Under the pieces are notes generated by a model. It was given only the letters and a program-made list of their open reading frames with translations, was not told where the DNA came from and searched no databases. DNA of 64,000 bases from Agapetus fuscipes (taxonomy: Eukaryota > Arthropoda > Insecta > Trichoptera > Glossosomatidae): positions 8,614,201 through 8,678,200 of the forward strand of contig OX637359.1 of assembly GCA_951799405.1 (NCBI GenBank). Direction: 5' to 3'. Shown here in pieces: positions 22,368 to 33,734 of the stretch. Each line of letters opens with the position of its first letter. Position 1 is the first letter of the stretch. A program made the translations under genes and the position numbers.

Positions 22368-22675
22368 GAGTTGCAAGGTTTATGTTCACGCGAGGTTTGG
22401 TTTATTTCGTTAGTACACAGTAAGCATGTGTAAACGCTAACTTACACGTGTCTGCCTGTAATCTAAAATCTAATCTAAGTTGCAAAGAAATGCATCATTT
22501 GAGATTTATATTAAATGACCTTCCCTGAAACGGGGGTGACGTTGGCAAAGTGAACCATTTTTTACAGTATGGGTGGTCAGCCTCATACCAACCTATAAGT
22601 CAAGGAATAGCGTGCATTAAATGAAAACCTTAAATGTCAATATATTTTTGCAACTTAGGTTATAGGCTATTAGAT
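22368..22675 (+). mobile_element. Family A element split by another family A copy
   Basis: GTGTCTGCCTGT before and GCGTGCATTAAATGAAAACC after the inner copy are adjacent parts of one element. Confidence 0.75.
22461..22610 (-). mobile_element. Family A element nested in family A
   Basis: Minus-strand copy with an internal deletion, complete at both ends (TCTAAAATCTAATCTAAG to CTATAAGTCAAGG). Confidence 0.8.
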
Positions 22676-23454
22676 AGTTCTCTCGATCGATCGCGCAAAT
22701 CTAAAATGAATGGAATAGACGATAGCACTCCTCGTGAGGGATTTAGTTCACATACTTTTTTTTTAATTTACGCGATTGTCGGGAGCTCACGCAATGTTTT
22801 GCACTCGGGATACAGAACCTCCAATTTGAAACATCGCGTAAACTCCCAGCCTTCGCGTAAATATAAAAAATGTTTAGGATGTAAATCAGCACTACTAGTG
22901 AGTGATTTGGGTTTCATGTTTTTTTTTCTATCCAAGTACGCGAATACAAAAGAAGAAGAAGAAAATAAAAACATTTAATTCTATGGAAATTCTCTTCGAA
23001 ATGTTAAAAAAAAATTGCCCTTACCAAAGACCGGTATCAAAGGTTTAACCAGCTTTCAGCAACTGGGTCTTGCTTGAGGAATTCCGGAATGCCACACAAT
23101 TTATGGAAAGAAGAAGAAAAAATAATGAAATATACTCTCTATTGGCTTGAAAATGCTCAGCGGTATTTTTCACAGTGTCAACATTCTGCAAATGAATTGA
23201 TGAAATTACGGTCTCCCGCCATTTTGGTTCGTGACGTCACATTTTAAGTAAATTTGGCGCGAACACCGCCGACGCCATTTTAAATAAATACATAAATACC
23301 TAACGGCGTTCCAATAATTCAAATACGTGCAGAAATGAAGTATTCAAATGAATCAATGGGCGAAAAAGGTTACGGTGAAATAAAAGAAGTATGCGAGGAC
23401 CCAAAAAAATGTCGGTTGATCTGCAATGTTGGTGGCTTATTGTTAATTATATTC

Positions 23455-23711
23455 CAGTGCTTGCATTACATGCCGAGGACTAGAGTTTGATTCCACCAAA
23501 TGTGTCAGAAATAATTTCCGGTATCGGTGCTAATTGTAATTTCAAAATAAAATACCGGCATTGTTACACGTTCTTCACAAAAAATGAGAACCAAACCCTC
23601 TCGGGAGTCGGAAACCCCCCTTTTTTAACAAGTGTGGTTTTACCTGTGAAAATAAATAGCTTTGGGATTGCACGGTAAGAAATTGCACTATATGTGTATC
23701 GTAGCTGCATT
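23455..23711 (+). mobile_element. SINE B, 5' truncated in the head
   Basis: TGCTTGCATTACATGCCGAG then AGAGTTTGATTCCACC. 3' end merges into the repeat at 23712. Confidence 0.75.
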
Positions 23712-23945
23712 GCGTTGTGTTCCGTGCAATTTTTTTTTCTATTTCTGGATTCTTTCACTGAAGTTCGTGCCAGTATTCCACCTAGAAAGCTTAAAGTCTA
23801 TATTCCCACGATCGCTGCAAGGCTCTGCATACAAAAGCCGCATGGGGAAATGATCCTTAGTGATTGCAACTTGATTATATTTTGTTACAACAACTCGTAA
23901 AGGAAACGAACTGAAGCTTTGAAGTAGCAGCGACTGTTATAATAA
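23712..23945 (+). repeat. Unclassified repeat following SINE B, copy 2
   Basis: See 2340-2570 for the match. This copy has TTTACGAG-free ends and no coding signature I can assign. Confidence 0.6.
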
Positions 23946-24447
23946 TCTAAGTTGATCTATATACGAGTATGCAGCTTAATTGCGTTTTTTAAAGCTGTTT
24001 AAAAAGTGTCATGATGAATGCCAATTTCCGATGTAAGCGGCACTTAAAGAAGAAATATTCTTGGGCACCCACCCATCTCAAACTGTTTAAAATGAAATAA
24101 AAATTGGCCGTGGTGGGTTTTCGTGACTTGGGTTCTAACATGGTGGTTTGTAGGCTTGAAAAACTATAGTAGTTATGTAGTAAGTGGACAGTGAAAAGTT
24201 AGTAACTTACTAACTTACTTACTTAGTTAGTTAGTAACTTACTTAGTGGTAAGTATCAGACATTAATATTTTGTATTTATTTAGTTATATATCTCTATTT
24301 CACAATTTGTTTCATTTATTGCCTGTTTTTCCCCTGCTTAAAAATGTACTTGATAATTTTGGTTCCTTGATGTTTTGTAGACTTAAATTCTATTGCTTTT
24401 ACTAAGTGATATGCTTTATACAGTTGACTGTACTTAATTGTTTGTAT

Positions 24448-24640
24448 TCCTTGACTTATACACTTTGCCAATGTCACCCCTGTTTCAGGAAAGGTATGCA
24501 AGAGATGCAGTGCTTATTTTCATGTGAGATTTGGGTTTCTATGTTGTAAGTCCACATGCGGCAAATGTAAGCGCAAACCTATACATGTCTGCTTATGGGA
24601 ATGCATTATACATGAATCTTTATAGTAAGATATCTTTTAG
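24448..24640 (+). mobile_element. Family A element, truncated by SINE D
   Basis: Head TTCCTTGACTTATA joined directly to CACTTTGCCAATGTC. The 3' tail is replaced by SINE D at 24640. Confidence 0.75.
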
Positions 24641-24945
24641 CTCAGTGGTAACACTGCGGACTCTGAATGGGAAGGTTGTGGGTTCGAATCCCGGCGGAGC
24701 ACAAAAAATATTCCATTTATATTTTCAAATTTGCTCTTTGCTGGGTTGAAAAATTCATAAACCTTAAGCAATGACCGGTCACCAAAGGTCCATCCAGCCT
24801 TACAGCATCTGGGTCTTGCTTGAGTATTGGCGCTTTGTAGCGACGACCAAGCTTGTACACCTCTGCGGCACTACAACAAGTGTCATAGACCCAGAGTCTC
24901 TAGAATCTAGGTAGTCTCCCGCACAGGATTTCTTAAAAAAAATAT
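24640..24945 (+). mobile_element. SINE D, near full length
   Basis: TTTAGCTCAGTGGTAACACT, GTGGGTTCGAATCCCGGCGG, body, and CTAGAATCTAGGTAGTCTCC end. Confidence 0.88.
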
Positions 24946-24989
24946 ATACATGCTTTGCATAGATGGCTATTTACGGTTGCAGCCTTTAT

Positions 24990-25110
24990 GGGGGCCAACA
25001 AGCCCCACTTCAACTGAAGTGGTTGGCGTAAGGCCGTCCCCGTCAACTATAAAAAAACGGTTCCACACACCACCTGCGAACCCATAACAGGGTAAGAAGT
25101 TTCTTACGTT
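24990..25110 (+). mobile_element. SINE B, 3' fragment
   Basis: CCCACTTCAACTGAAGTGGT and GGGTAAGAAGTTTCTTACG. Confidence 0.7.
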
Positions 25111-25674
25111 CATACAAAGCTATTTTTTTTTACAAGTAGCGGAAATCTTTGCCGTGAAGTTAAAAACAACGGCACCACAGAGAGTATACCTCGAGTGGTA
25201 CTCCTTATGGGATCACTGCTATGCACAAGTAGGATGAGGAATAAAAAAATAAAACAAAAAAGAGGATTATTGGGAATCCGCTTCGGATGCAGCTTTACAA
25301 AAAGAAGCGAAAAAAATGTTTAAAAGCTGAGAAATTCTACTGTCTTGGTTTGAAGCTGTCGTAGAAGTTACCATTGCCTCTACGGAAAGCGTAGCACCAT
25401 TTTAATGTATTCGAAAAGCATCGCAGACCAGTAATTTATAGCACTAAGTAGGTAAATTATTTATTCTGCGGGAACCGCTCATTCAGGATGTACCCGGACT
25501 AATTTCGCAAACTGATGAAATGAGACAAAAAATGAACGAAATTGCGTGAAAATTGACGTTTAAATACATTAAAATTACTTCCTAATAATATTAAGTTTTA
25601 GCTTTTTATTTTGCGCAAGAAAAAAAAACTAAAAAACGTGACTACGCAACATGGGGTAAAAAATGTATCGCATA

Positions 25675-25965
25675 TGGCGCTTGGAACCTATTTTTTCTTT
25701 ACATGTAAGGAAGCTGGTCTTACGCCATTCACTTAAGTTGCGGTGGGAGTTTCCACTGCGAAAGCATTCAACCTTCCAGTTGGGGGGATTTGGTTCTCAT
25801 ACCTTGTGAAGTCTGAGTAAATCTTGCCGGTATTTTGTTTGAGTTCTAAATAAACACCAATACGCAAAATAATATTTTAAAAACTCAGTGGGGATCAAAG
25901 CCTAGCCCTCAGCATTAAATTCAAGTATTCTACCTAATGAGCCATTTACGAGTTCTTTGTAAATG
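25675..25965 (-). mobile_element. SINE B, diverged
   Basis: CGCATATGGCGCTTGG, TTACATGTAAGG, CTTGCCGGTATTTTG and a degenerate head CTACCTAATGAGCCATT. Confidence 0.75.
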
Positions 25966-26927
25966 TCACAGAGCTTTTTGTTAAATATATTTTACTTCAA
26001 GCAATGTCACTCCCATTTCAGGAATTGTCGGCAAGAATTGCAATGTGAATATTCATTTGGAATTTGAGATTTAATTTTTTAAATAGCGGTGCAAGGTTAA
26101 TGAATGGTGTAGAGATAAAATGAACTAAAAAAACTTTTAATAGACAACGTTGGTAACGGTTCATATAAGCTACCTTGCCTTGAACCTATTTTTTTGTAAA
26201 TCAGTAATTTTTCTACTTAAAGAAATTGGTAAACATAGATTAAAATCACATTTATGTTTACTCAATTGGTCAACCCACTTTCTGATCTACCCTCTTGATC
26301 AAAGACAGAAAATTATACTCCAGTGCTTCTCAAAGTATTTGAATTAAAAACAACCATTTTTTTTTTACTGTCTCTAAAACCATCATTAGCTCGACAGCCT
26401 GGGTGGGGCTTGGTAGAATCCAGGATTCTCTTCGACTCTCGCCTGTCCATCACCTTTTCTCTTCAGCAATGTATGTGTGTCTTGTCTATATCTGCGACAC
26501 TACCCATCCATTGCATTGCCTTCTACGAATCACTCAAAAACATATCCCCTTTTTTCATGGCTTAGATTTAAATTTCCTAACTCCCACCCCAGTCATTTTT
26601 CTAATTACTTACGGTGTTATTCATATACAACAAAGCTATGGCTCGACGATTCATGGATCAGCTACAGATCAAACGTGTTCCAAATAACCCTGTCAGGATT
26701 TTACTGTAATATTATTTGGCAATGCACGATTCTTTGTTTTATTGTGTACCGTTCTGTAAAGCTGCTTTTAAAACTCTTATCAAATTCAAATCCATAAATT
26801 CCTTCATCCGATCAGCCCATGTTTTCTTGCTAAAATAACAAGGATGATTTCTATTCGGTTTTTATGACCAGTTACTTATTGCAAAGCCTTTGAATGACGT
26901 CAATATCATTTTTATTTTTACGGCCCA

Positions 26928-28138
26928 GGATGCGTGTTCCCATTCCACCACTCAACTCGAATGTTCACTCACACATGCACACGGAAGTATTGCCATATTA
27001 TGTTAAATACGTACAGCAATGGTAGGTAATAATTATGTGGATAATATAACGCATTGCGTTATTTTTTGCATTCTGGTAATACGCGAAAAAGTGCTTTTGC
27101 TTCAAGAAGAAAAAGAAGTAATGTGCCGCGCATTTTAAAAACCGTTGATTGTATTATTATTTCATTTCGATGTGATTGAACTGGATTGAACGTGATCCAG
27201 ACCAATCCAGACGTGATTTCGATTTTCGGCAGATCGTTGAAGTTTATTTATTTATTTATTTATTTATTTACGGCATAAGCCTTTTACAAAAAAGTACATG
27301 TTAAGTGAGTTTGTACAAAACTGCGAAACAAAAAACAATAAAATACAAGAAAAAAAATATGAAAAACAATAAAAAACAATAAAATACAAAAAAATATATA
27401 AATATGAAACATTGCAGTAAAAAATAAAAGAATAACCAAGAAAAGAAAAGAAAAAATAAACCTATATGTATATAACCAGAAGGTTAGTACGAGTACTCCT
27501 TTTTGAGGTGTCATTAACATATTTCCTCAATGAACTGTATGTTTTACCATATTATTATCTTTTAACTTACGAGTTTCACTCAGTTACTAGGAAATATATA
27601 TTTGCTTTTCGAGAACATTTTCGTGCTGTTTTTGGTGAACTTTCGATTTTTTCAAATTGCTGATCCAATTTTATAAAGTTTTTAATACAATCTGCAGCGA
27701 ATTCATTACATTGGGCTATAATTCAATTCTACCTCGATATCGAAACGAAATACCTTTAACTTATAAAGGTTTGTGCATTTACTTAGTGAAAATTCATCTT
27801 AATCTATTGAATTTCTTATAAAACGTAAGTATTTTTCTTTTTTTAATATTTGTTATTTTATCCTCGAGTATGTACTTTCGACTGTCGTCATTTTCAAGAG
27901 TCATTTATATAGAAATTAAATAAAAAAAACTTCAACTTTTCATTAAATGTAATCCAGCTGTCTTATTTATCAATTTTCAACACTCATAACTGTGTATGTG
28001 CATTAAATTGCTTGTGTGCCAGTATATAGCTATTTGATAACAGTTGGTTTTCAGCTAGGTTCACTCATCTGCAATACTTCCGTGTGCATGTGTGAGTGAA
28101 CATTCGAGTTGAGTGGTGAAATGGGAACACGCGCCCAG
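26928..28138. mobile_element. 1.2-kb TIR element, non-autonomous
   Basis: GCGTGTTCCCATTCCACCAC and TCACTCACACATGCACACGG at the left recur inverted at 28072-28135. TIR about 65 bp with few mismatches. Interior is AT-rich with a (TTTA)n run at 27245-27272 and no transposase signature. Exact ends and target duplication unresolved. Confidence 0.82.
27245..27272 (+). repeat. (TTTA)n microsatellite
   Basis: Seven TTTA units inside the 1.2-kb TIR element. Confidence 0.9.
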
Positions 28139-28210
28139 AATGACCAAGAAATACGTATTGTTACAGATTTGTAACGGTGCTCGTCACTTCAAGTCTATTA
28201 AACTTTTTCG

Positions 28211-28452
28211 GGGCTATTCTTGAACATTTAAGTCGCCCGTTGAGCCCACGCTTTGACAAACTAATGATGCATTTGTATAAAGAGATGTCAATCCAAGATG
28301 GCCGCCAGCGAACAGCTGATTAGTTTTCATACAAATATTACCGATATTCGGTAGGTAAGAATGACCGCGGTGATGAAACTTTCAGGCGAGGCACATTAGT
28401 TTGTCAAAGCGTGGGCTCAACCAACGAATAAAATGTTTAAGAATAGCCCCGT
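28211..28452. mobile_element. MITE with ~55-bp TIRs (GGGCTATTCTT family)
   Basis: GGGCTATTCTTGAACATTTA and GAGCCCACGCTTTGACAAAC at the left recur inverted at the right end. Contains an inner TACCGATATTCGGTAGGTAA segment shared with the element at 32722. Confidence 0.88.
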
Positions 28453-28604
28453 TTGTATCTGGAATATTTAGCTACCGACATTTTGAAAGTAAAGTTAATT
28501 AAAAGTACTAGTTCTAACAAAAATAATACTGAAAGTGAAAATACTGGGTCTTAGAGAGTATGCCATCAAAGCCTTGAAGTCTTCGTTTGAGAAGCAGCAG
28601 CCTG

Positions 28605-28726
28605 TTTATGTGTATGTACAATGTGCATGAATGTGTAAGAGCGAACTCACAAGTGTCTGCTTGTGGGCATGCATTAAATACGAGCCCTAAGTGGCAAGAT
28701 ATATTTGCAACTTGGAATATAGATTT
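28605..28726 (+). mobile_element. Family A element, 3' half
   Basis: GTGTAAGAGCGAACTCACAA, GTGTCTGCTTGTGGGCATGC, then TTTGCAACTTGGAATATAGA. Confidence 0.7.
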
Positions 28727-28991
28727 TATTCGTATTTTACGATTTTATCTTGGGTTCATTTTTAATAAAATTGCGGTTATATTTATTTTTAAAAACTTGA
28801 TAACATAATACGGTTTTCTCTGTAACTTATTTTGTCGGTTTCACGGCTAAAACGTAAATCTTTCACTCGATCACTGGCTGTTTCACGGAACTGCATCTTT
28901 TTATATGTGATAAAGGCCTATTCTCGCATGCTCTTGACGCCTCTAGAATAAAATGTCTCCAGGGAGTGCGAGAAATACAACATTCCAAACC

Positions 28992-28992
<1 letters not shown>

Positions 28993-29029
<37 letters not shown>
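28993..29029 (+). repeat. (CA)n microsatellite
   Basis: About 18 CA repeats. Confidence 0.95.
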
Positions 29030-29035
<6 letters not shown>

Positions 29036-29265
29036 GCCAGTAAGCACGCAGATATACATTCCGCTCCCCCAGTTCTTGTTTACCGTATACGCCAATCTTG
29101 TCAAATATGACTTTTTCATGCAGTTGTCTTATGAATCAAATTCTACACAATCTGAGCTAAGAAAAACCGTTAAACTCGATAATGTGAGAGTTCTTTTAAA
29201 TATTTTTAAAATAAATTTATTGTAGTAGATCACAGTTCTCATCAAGATCTTCATCATCATCATAC

Positions 29266-29312
29266 TTCACGCTGAAGAAGCCCATCGTAGAAATGGGCGA
29301 AACGTCCGGAAG
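29266..29312 (+). ncRNA. Hammerhead ribozyme, type I-like, core intact
   Basis: Core CTGAAGA (29272-29278), one unpaired A, stem II GCCCAT (29280-29285) with ATGGGC (29293-29298), GAAA (29299-29302), CG, then TC with predicted cleavage after C29306. Stem I TTCACG versus CGGAAG pairs at two inner and two outer positions around a two-position internal loop. Flanks recur near 42600-42750 in inverse orientation, showing it belongs to a dispersed element. Confidence 0.7.
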
Positions 29313-29809
29313 CTCCAGCTCCCACAGACCACGGCAACAGATCCCGGAAAACTTCACTCCAGCATAAATTTATTGTTTTCATAAGACACATTGGTCCAGT
29401 ACACATGCAAACATTGCTCGTGTAAAATTTTCTCAATGGCGTATACGGTAAGCAATAACTAAGGCAGCGATTCGTAACAATATTCGTAAACAATAAAGAC
29501 TTTGGGAATCACTGGCAATATTAAAGCGCCATCTGTCGGCGACTAAAACAAACAAAACTTTTAAATGAGGGTCGACCGGGAAGCTCGCAGATCATATTTG
29601 ATGATAATTAATAACAAATTTCGCAAAGTTTTGTATGAAAACAAATAAAACACTCGCAGTTCATAGTCGGCGAGCCAATAGAATTTATTTACTCGACAAT
29701 AATTGCTATTTATTTTAAGGGAAAATTTCTAGATGCTGATTTTTTTTATGGCATTTCAAAAGATTATATTTTCGTCGTCATTCCTTAATCTTTATAATTT
29801 TTAATAATA

Positions 29810-30052
29810 ATCTATAATCTAAGTTGCAAGGATATATTCATTCAAAGCTCTCAAATGCATGCCCACAAACAAATACGTGCAGTTCGCGCTTACAAATGCT
29901 GAATGTGTACTTACAAATAAAATCCAAACCTCAAATGAACATAAGCCCTACAACTTTTACCGACCTTTCCTGACACAGGAGTGACATTGGCAAAGTGACC
30001 CATTTTTTACAGTATGGGTGGTCAGCGTCATACCAACCTATAAGTCAAGGAA
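29810..30052 (-). mobile_element. Family A element
   Basis: Full length, ending CCAACCTATAAGTCAAGG. Confidence 0.85.
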
Positions 30053-30124
30053 TAATGATAAAATGAAAAAAATATACAAGGACCAAAGGAAATTGCGGTT
30101 GAATTGCAGTAAACGCAACGCAAA

Positions 30125-30435
30125 CGCAAAACGCAACTAAGCTTCACATATATCGTAACTTCTTGCCTACGTTATCCCCGAAGGAATCGCAGGTGGCGAT
30201 TCAAAACCTATTTATTTTTACAGGTAAGGGGGGTGGCCTCGCGCCAACTACCTCGATCAAAGTGTAGGTTTTCCATTTCTTTTGAAGACTGAGTAAACCT
30301 AGTCGGTTTTATTTTGGGTTTTTGAAATAATCACCGAACCGGGAAACCATTTATGACACCCTCGCCTCGGTGGGGACCGAACCCTTGCTCTCGGCACGGA
30401 ATGCAAGCATTCTACCAACTGAGCTATCGTTCGGA
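30125..30435 (-). mobile_element. SINE B, near full length
   Basis: Head ACCAACTGAGCTATCG on plus; box B AGGGTTCGGTCCCCACC on minus. Confidence 0.85.
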
Positions 30436-31099
30436 CTCTTTAAGAGCTTGATCGTCGCTACAAAGCTCTAATTTTCAAGAAAGACCCAGTAGCTGTAAGG
30501 CTGGATGGCACTTTGGTGACCGGTAGACTACAGACCAGTCCTGCAATGTTGGTGGCTAAGGTTATTTTATTTCTCTACTTTATTTTTTAACTTATACGTT
30601 GGTATGAAGCCGGCCATCCGCACTCGGCTAGAGTTGCAGGGCTCATGTTCATGGGAAATTGGGCGTTTTATTTTATAAGCGCGATCTTTGGAGTCCGTCC
30701 TCTGAAATATCCCTTTAATTGCTGCCCTCCTAAATCGATGTTTTTGCCACAACCACCCCTCTCAGATCTAATTGAGATATCTTGATTTATTGCGGTCTAT
30801 GTTGTCATGAAAAAGGCAATGTTGATCCCACAACACAACCCGTATCTTGTTTTTGTTATGTCTATTGACTAATACGTTGGTATAAGGCTGCCCGCCCTTG
30901 TTGAAAATGGTTCAGATTTGCTAATGTCATCCCCGTTTCAGGGAAAGGCGCGAGTATAATTATTCAAGGAAAAATATGTGATTTTTTTATAAGTCAAAGG
31001 TCATTCGACCGCGATCAATAAAAAACAGCTTAGCTGCGCATAAAGTGAAACTTCTCAATGCGTTGTCTCCGACAAGATTGCATGTGGCGTGTGACAAAG

Positions 31100-31410
31100 T
31101 TAAAAACTAAACTAAGCTACACGTATAGTGCTACTTCTTTCCGCGTTATCCTTGAAGGGTTTCGCATATGGCGAGTTGAACTTATTTATTTTTACAGGTA
31201 AGTGGGCCGGTTTTACGCCAGCCACTTCAGTTGTAGCGGGGCTTTTCCAGATCCCAAAAGGGCTGGTACACATTTCTTCTGAAGACTGAGTTAACCTGAC
31301 CGTTAATTTATTTCTGGGTTTAAAATAAACACCAAAACGGGAAATCATTTTTAACACCCTCGGTGGGATTCGAACCCGAGCTTACAGCATGTGATGCAAG
31401 CACTCTGCCA
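31100..31410 (-). mobile_element. SINE B, head partly lost
   Basis: Body and GGGTTCGAATCCCACCGAGG box intact; joined to unrelated ACCGGATATG at the head. Confidence 0.82.
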
Positions 31411-31648
31411 AGACCGGATATGAATTTATTTTCAAGGAGCTGACCTCTAGCTAATCACTTCATTTCGGTTGATGATTCAATTGATGATGTATGTACATAT
31501 CTGTTTCTGGCCAGGCAAAAATAAATTGGTGAATAGCTGTACTTCCAATTTTGTAGATTATAAGAAGCATTCACTTTGTTATCATTCATCTCAAAAGATA
31601 AAAATAAAAACGACTTAGTTTTAGATTACGGCGAGTATATTTAAAATT

Positions 31649-31691
31649 CCGCGACCGGTTTCGCAAACAATCCATTTGCATCTTCAGGTGG
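31649..31691 (-). ncRNA. Hammerhead ribozyme, type I-like, core intact
   Basis: On the minus strand: stem I CCAC with GCGG (3 of 4 pairs, one A-C mismatch), core CTGAAGA (plus-strand 31681-31687), one unpaired T, stem II GCAAA with TTTGC (5 of 5) around TGGATTG, GAAA, stem III CCGG, then TC as cleavage dinucleotide. Confidence 0.72.
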
Positions 31692-32041
31692 CTCATAATT
31701 ACAGAATGTAGTCCCACTCGAAAACTAATCAAAAATAACCTCAGTAATAGTATGCTCAGACGGTGTGAGTCGAGCATTTCAATAATAAATGAAAGTAATA
31801 CTAAGTGTTTTTTGGCTCTCACGTACGGTAGTGAACATCTGTGAGCGTATTTACATACTTGCCGCCATGTATTTTAGTTAAGTAGACATGTAAGCGGCTT
31901 AGCGTCTACGGCGCACTTCCTCTACAAAACGAACGGAAAGACGTTCACACGGGGACAGTGAATTAAAGTCAGAAATTGAAATTGACTACGAGAAAAATCT
32001 CTTACTGTCCTAAAAACACCCTATTTTGTATTTTAAGGAAT

Positions 32042-32569
32042 CTCTCTCAAGAAGTCAGAAGCAGACTAGAGCAAGCCCGAAATGTCTTCGCTAAAATGAG
32101 CAAATTACTGTTGTGCCGAAATTTAAGCCTTGAACTCCGGAAGCGCATAGTGAGGTGCTACGTTTTCCCAATCGCTCTGTATGGTATGGAGGGATGGACT
32201 CTCACGCAGGCACTGGAGAGACGTATTGAAGCATTCGAGATGTGTCTATACCGAAAAATGCTTCGGATCTCTTGGCGTGATCGAGTCACCAATGAAGAAG
32301 TCCTTCAACGAATGCGCACTACAAAGGAGCTCCTGCCTACCATTAAGCAGAGAAAGCTAATGTACTTCGGTCACATTATGAGAAATGAGAAGTACCGTCT
32401 CCTTCATATTATCATTAAGGGTAAGATTGAGGGGAGAAGATCTCAGGGACGCCGAAGGACATCATGGCTGAAGAACCTGCGACAGTGGTTCGGCAGAAGC
32501 ACCAAGTCCCTGTTTCGAGCCGCAGCATCAAAAATCAAAATAGCTATGATGATCGCCGATCTTCGTTAG
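32042..32569 (+). CDS. RTE-like non-LTR retrotransposon, C-terminal reverse transcriptase region
   Basis: An uninterrupted frame (from an ATG at 31976) carries LSQEVRSRLEQARNVFAKMS, then a thumb-like region with RIVRCYVFPIALYGMEGWTL, FEMCLYRKMLRISWRDRVTN, YFGHIMRNEKYRLL and GRRRTSWL. These are typical of the C-terminal end of endonuclease-reverse transcriptase polyproteins abundant in insect genomes. The catalytic YxDD region and endonuclease are absent, so the copy is 5'-truncated. It ends at TAG, followed within 10 bases by a GAAGAA repeat (32580-32600), the simple-repeat tail expected for RTE elements. The open frame suggests a fairly young insertion. It belongs to a mobile element, not to the host. 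Confidence 0.85.
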   Translation, partial: LSQEVRSRLEQARNVFAKMSKLLLCRNLSLELRKRIVRCYVFPIALYGMEGWTLTQALERRIEAFEMCLYRKMLRISWRDRVTNEEVLQRMRTTKELLPTIKQRKLMYFGHIMRNEKYRLLHIIIKGKIEGRRSQGRRRTSWLKNLRQWFGRSTKSLFRAAASKIKIAMMIADLR

Positions 32570-32721
32570 AAGTGGCACAAGAAGAAGAAGAAGAAGAAAG
32601 AATCTCGTGGGGGAGACTCCCTACATTTCAGAGACTCTACGGGTCTACGCCATGTTTTATTCAGTCATATCTTCAAATATATACTGTAAGATCTGCCAAC
32701 GGTTGTTGAGACTTCCACCCC

Positions 32722-33187
32722 TGGGCTGGAAGTCTCATCACCACCATAATTCTTACCTACCGAATATCGGTAATATTTGTATCCGATATTTGTGTCCGGT
32801 CGATAGCTCAGTTGGTAGAGTGCTTGCATTCCATGCCGTGAGCTTGGGTTCGAATCCCACCGAGTGTGTCAGAAATGATTTCCCATTTCGGTGTTTATTT
32901 CAAACCTCAAAATAAAATACCGGCAAGGTCTACTCAGCCTTCACAAGAAATGAGTACCAGCCCTCTCGGAAGCTGGGAAACCCCTGCTTTAACTGAAGTG
33001 CTTGGCGTAAGGCCGGCCCCCTTACCTGTAAAAATAAATAGGTTCAACTCGCCACATGCGACTATTTCGGGGATATGAAGACCTGTTAATCCAAGATGGC
33101 AGCAAGTGAACAGCTGATTAGTCTTCATACAAATATTACCGATATTCGGTAGGTAAGAATTACCATGGTGATGAGACTTTCAGTCCT
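32722..33187. mobile_element. TIR element (GGCTGGAAGTCTCATC family) split by SINE B
   Basis: GGCTGGAAGTCTCATCACCA at the left and its complement ending GATGAGACTTTCAGTCC at the right. SINE B 32796-33075 occupies the centre. Confidence 0.82.
32796..33075 (+). mobile_element. SINE B, full length, inserted in TIR element
   Basis: GGTCGATAGCTCAGTTGGTA and GGGTTCGAATCCCACCGAGT give intact pol III boxes A and B. It separates two inverted copies of TACCGAATATCGGTAATATT. Confidence 0.9.
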
Positions 33188-33350
33188 GGTCTTCTTCGGT
33201 CTTATGGTGCTGAGAGTGTTAGGCTTGCGTTTGCGTTTGGGTTTGCGTCGTTCATTCTTAGGATGTGCCCAGCCCACTGAAAGCGCCTTTCTGTGATGGA
33301 ACTGATCACATCGGGCTCCCTGTAGATGTCATACGGTACTATTCTTACAC
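33181..33350 (-). pseudogene. Non-LTR retrotransposon RT fragment
   Basis: Minus strand translates to YDIYREPDVISSITERRFQW and AGHILRMNDA, a C-terminal RT signature distinct from the RTE copy at 32042. Confidence 0.75.
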
Positions 33351-33725
33351 ATTTGAGTCGTCCGTTGACAAACTAATAATGCCTGGGCTGGAAGTCTCAT
33401 CCCCACGGTCATTCTTACCTACCGAGTTTTGGTAATATTTGTATGCAGAAAAATCAGCTGTTCACTTGCAGCCATCTTGGATTGACAGGTGTTCATCAAA
33501 TGCATTATTAGTTTGTCAAAGCGTGGGCTCAACGGACGACTAACGGGTCTATTCTTAGACATTTTAGTCGCCTGTTAAGCCCACGCTTTGACAAACTAAT
33601 AATGCCTGGGCTGGAAGTCTCATCACCACGGTCATTCTTATCTACCGAATTTTGGTAATATTTGTATGCATAAAAATCAGTTGTTCACTTGCGGCCCTCT
33701 TGGATTGACATCTTGGATTAACTTG
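33345..33725. mobile_element. Two overlapping GGGCTATTC-family MITE copies
   Basis: GCCTGGGCTGGAAGTCTCAT occurs at 33382 and 33605; AGTTTGTCAAAGCGTGGGCT at 33510. The second copy is truncated after GGATTGACATCTTGG. Confidence 0.75.
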
Positions 33726-33734
33726 GATTAACAT

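Noticed and set aside
32798..32868. Possible tRNA gene (GATAGCTCAGTTGGTAGAGT ... GGTTCGAATCCC)
   Set aside because: The same head begins many dispersed SINE B copies with a common non-tRNA body; the acceptor stem does not close, so it is a SINE head.
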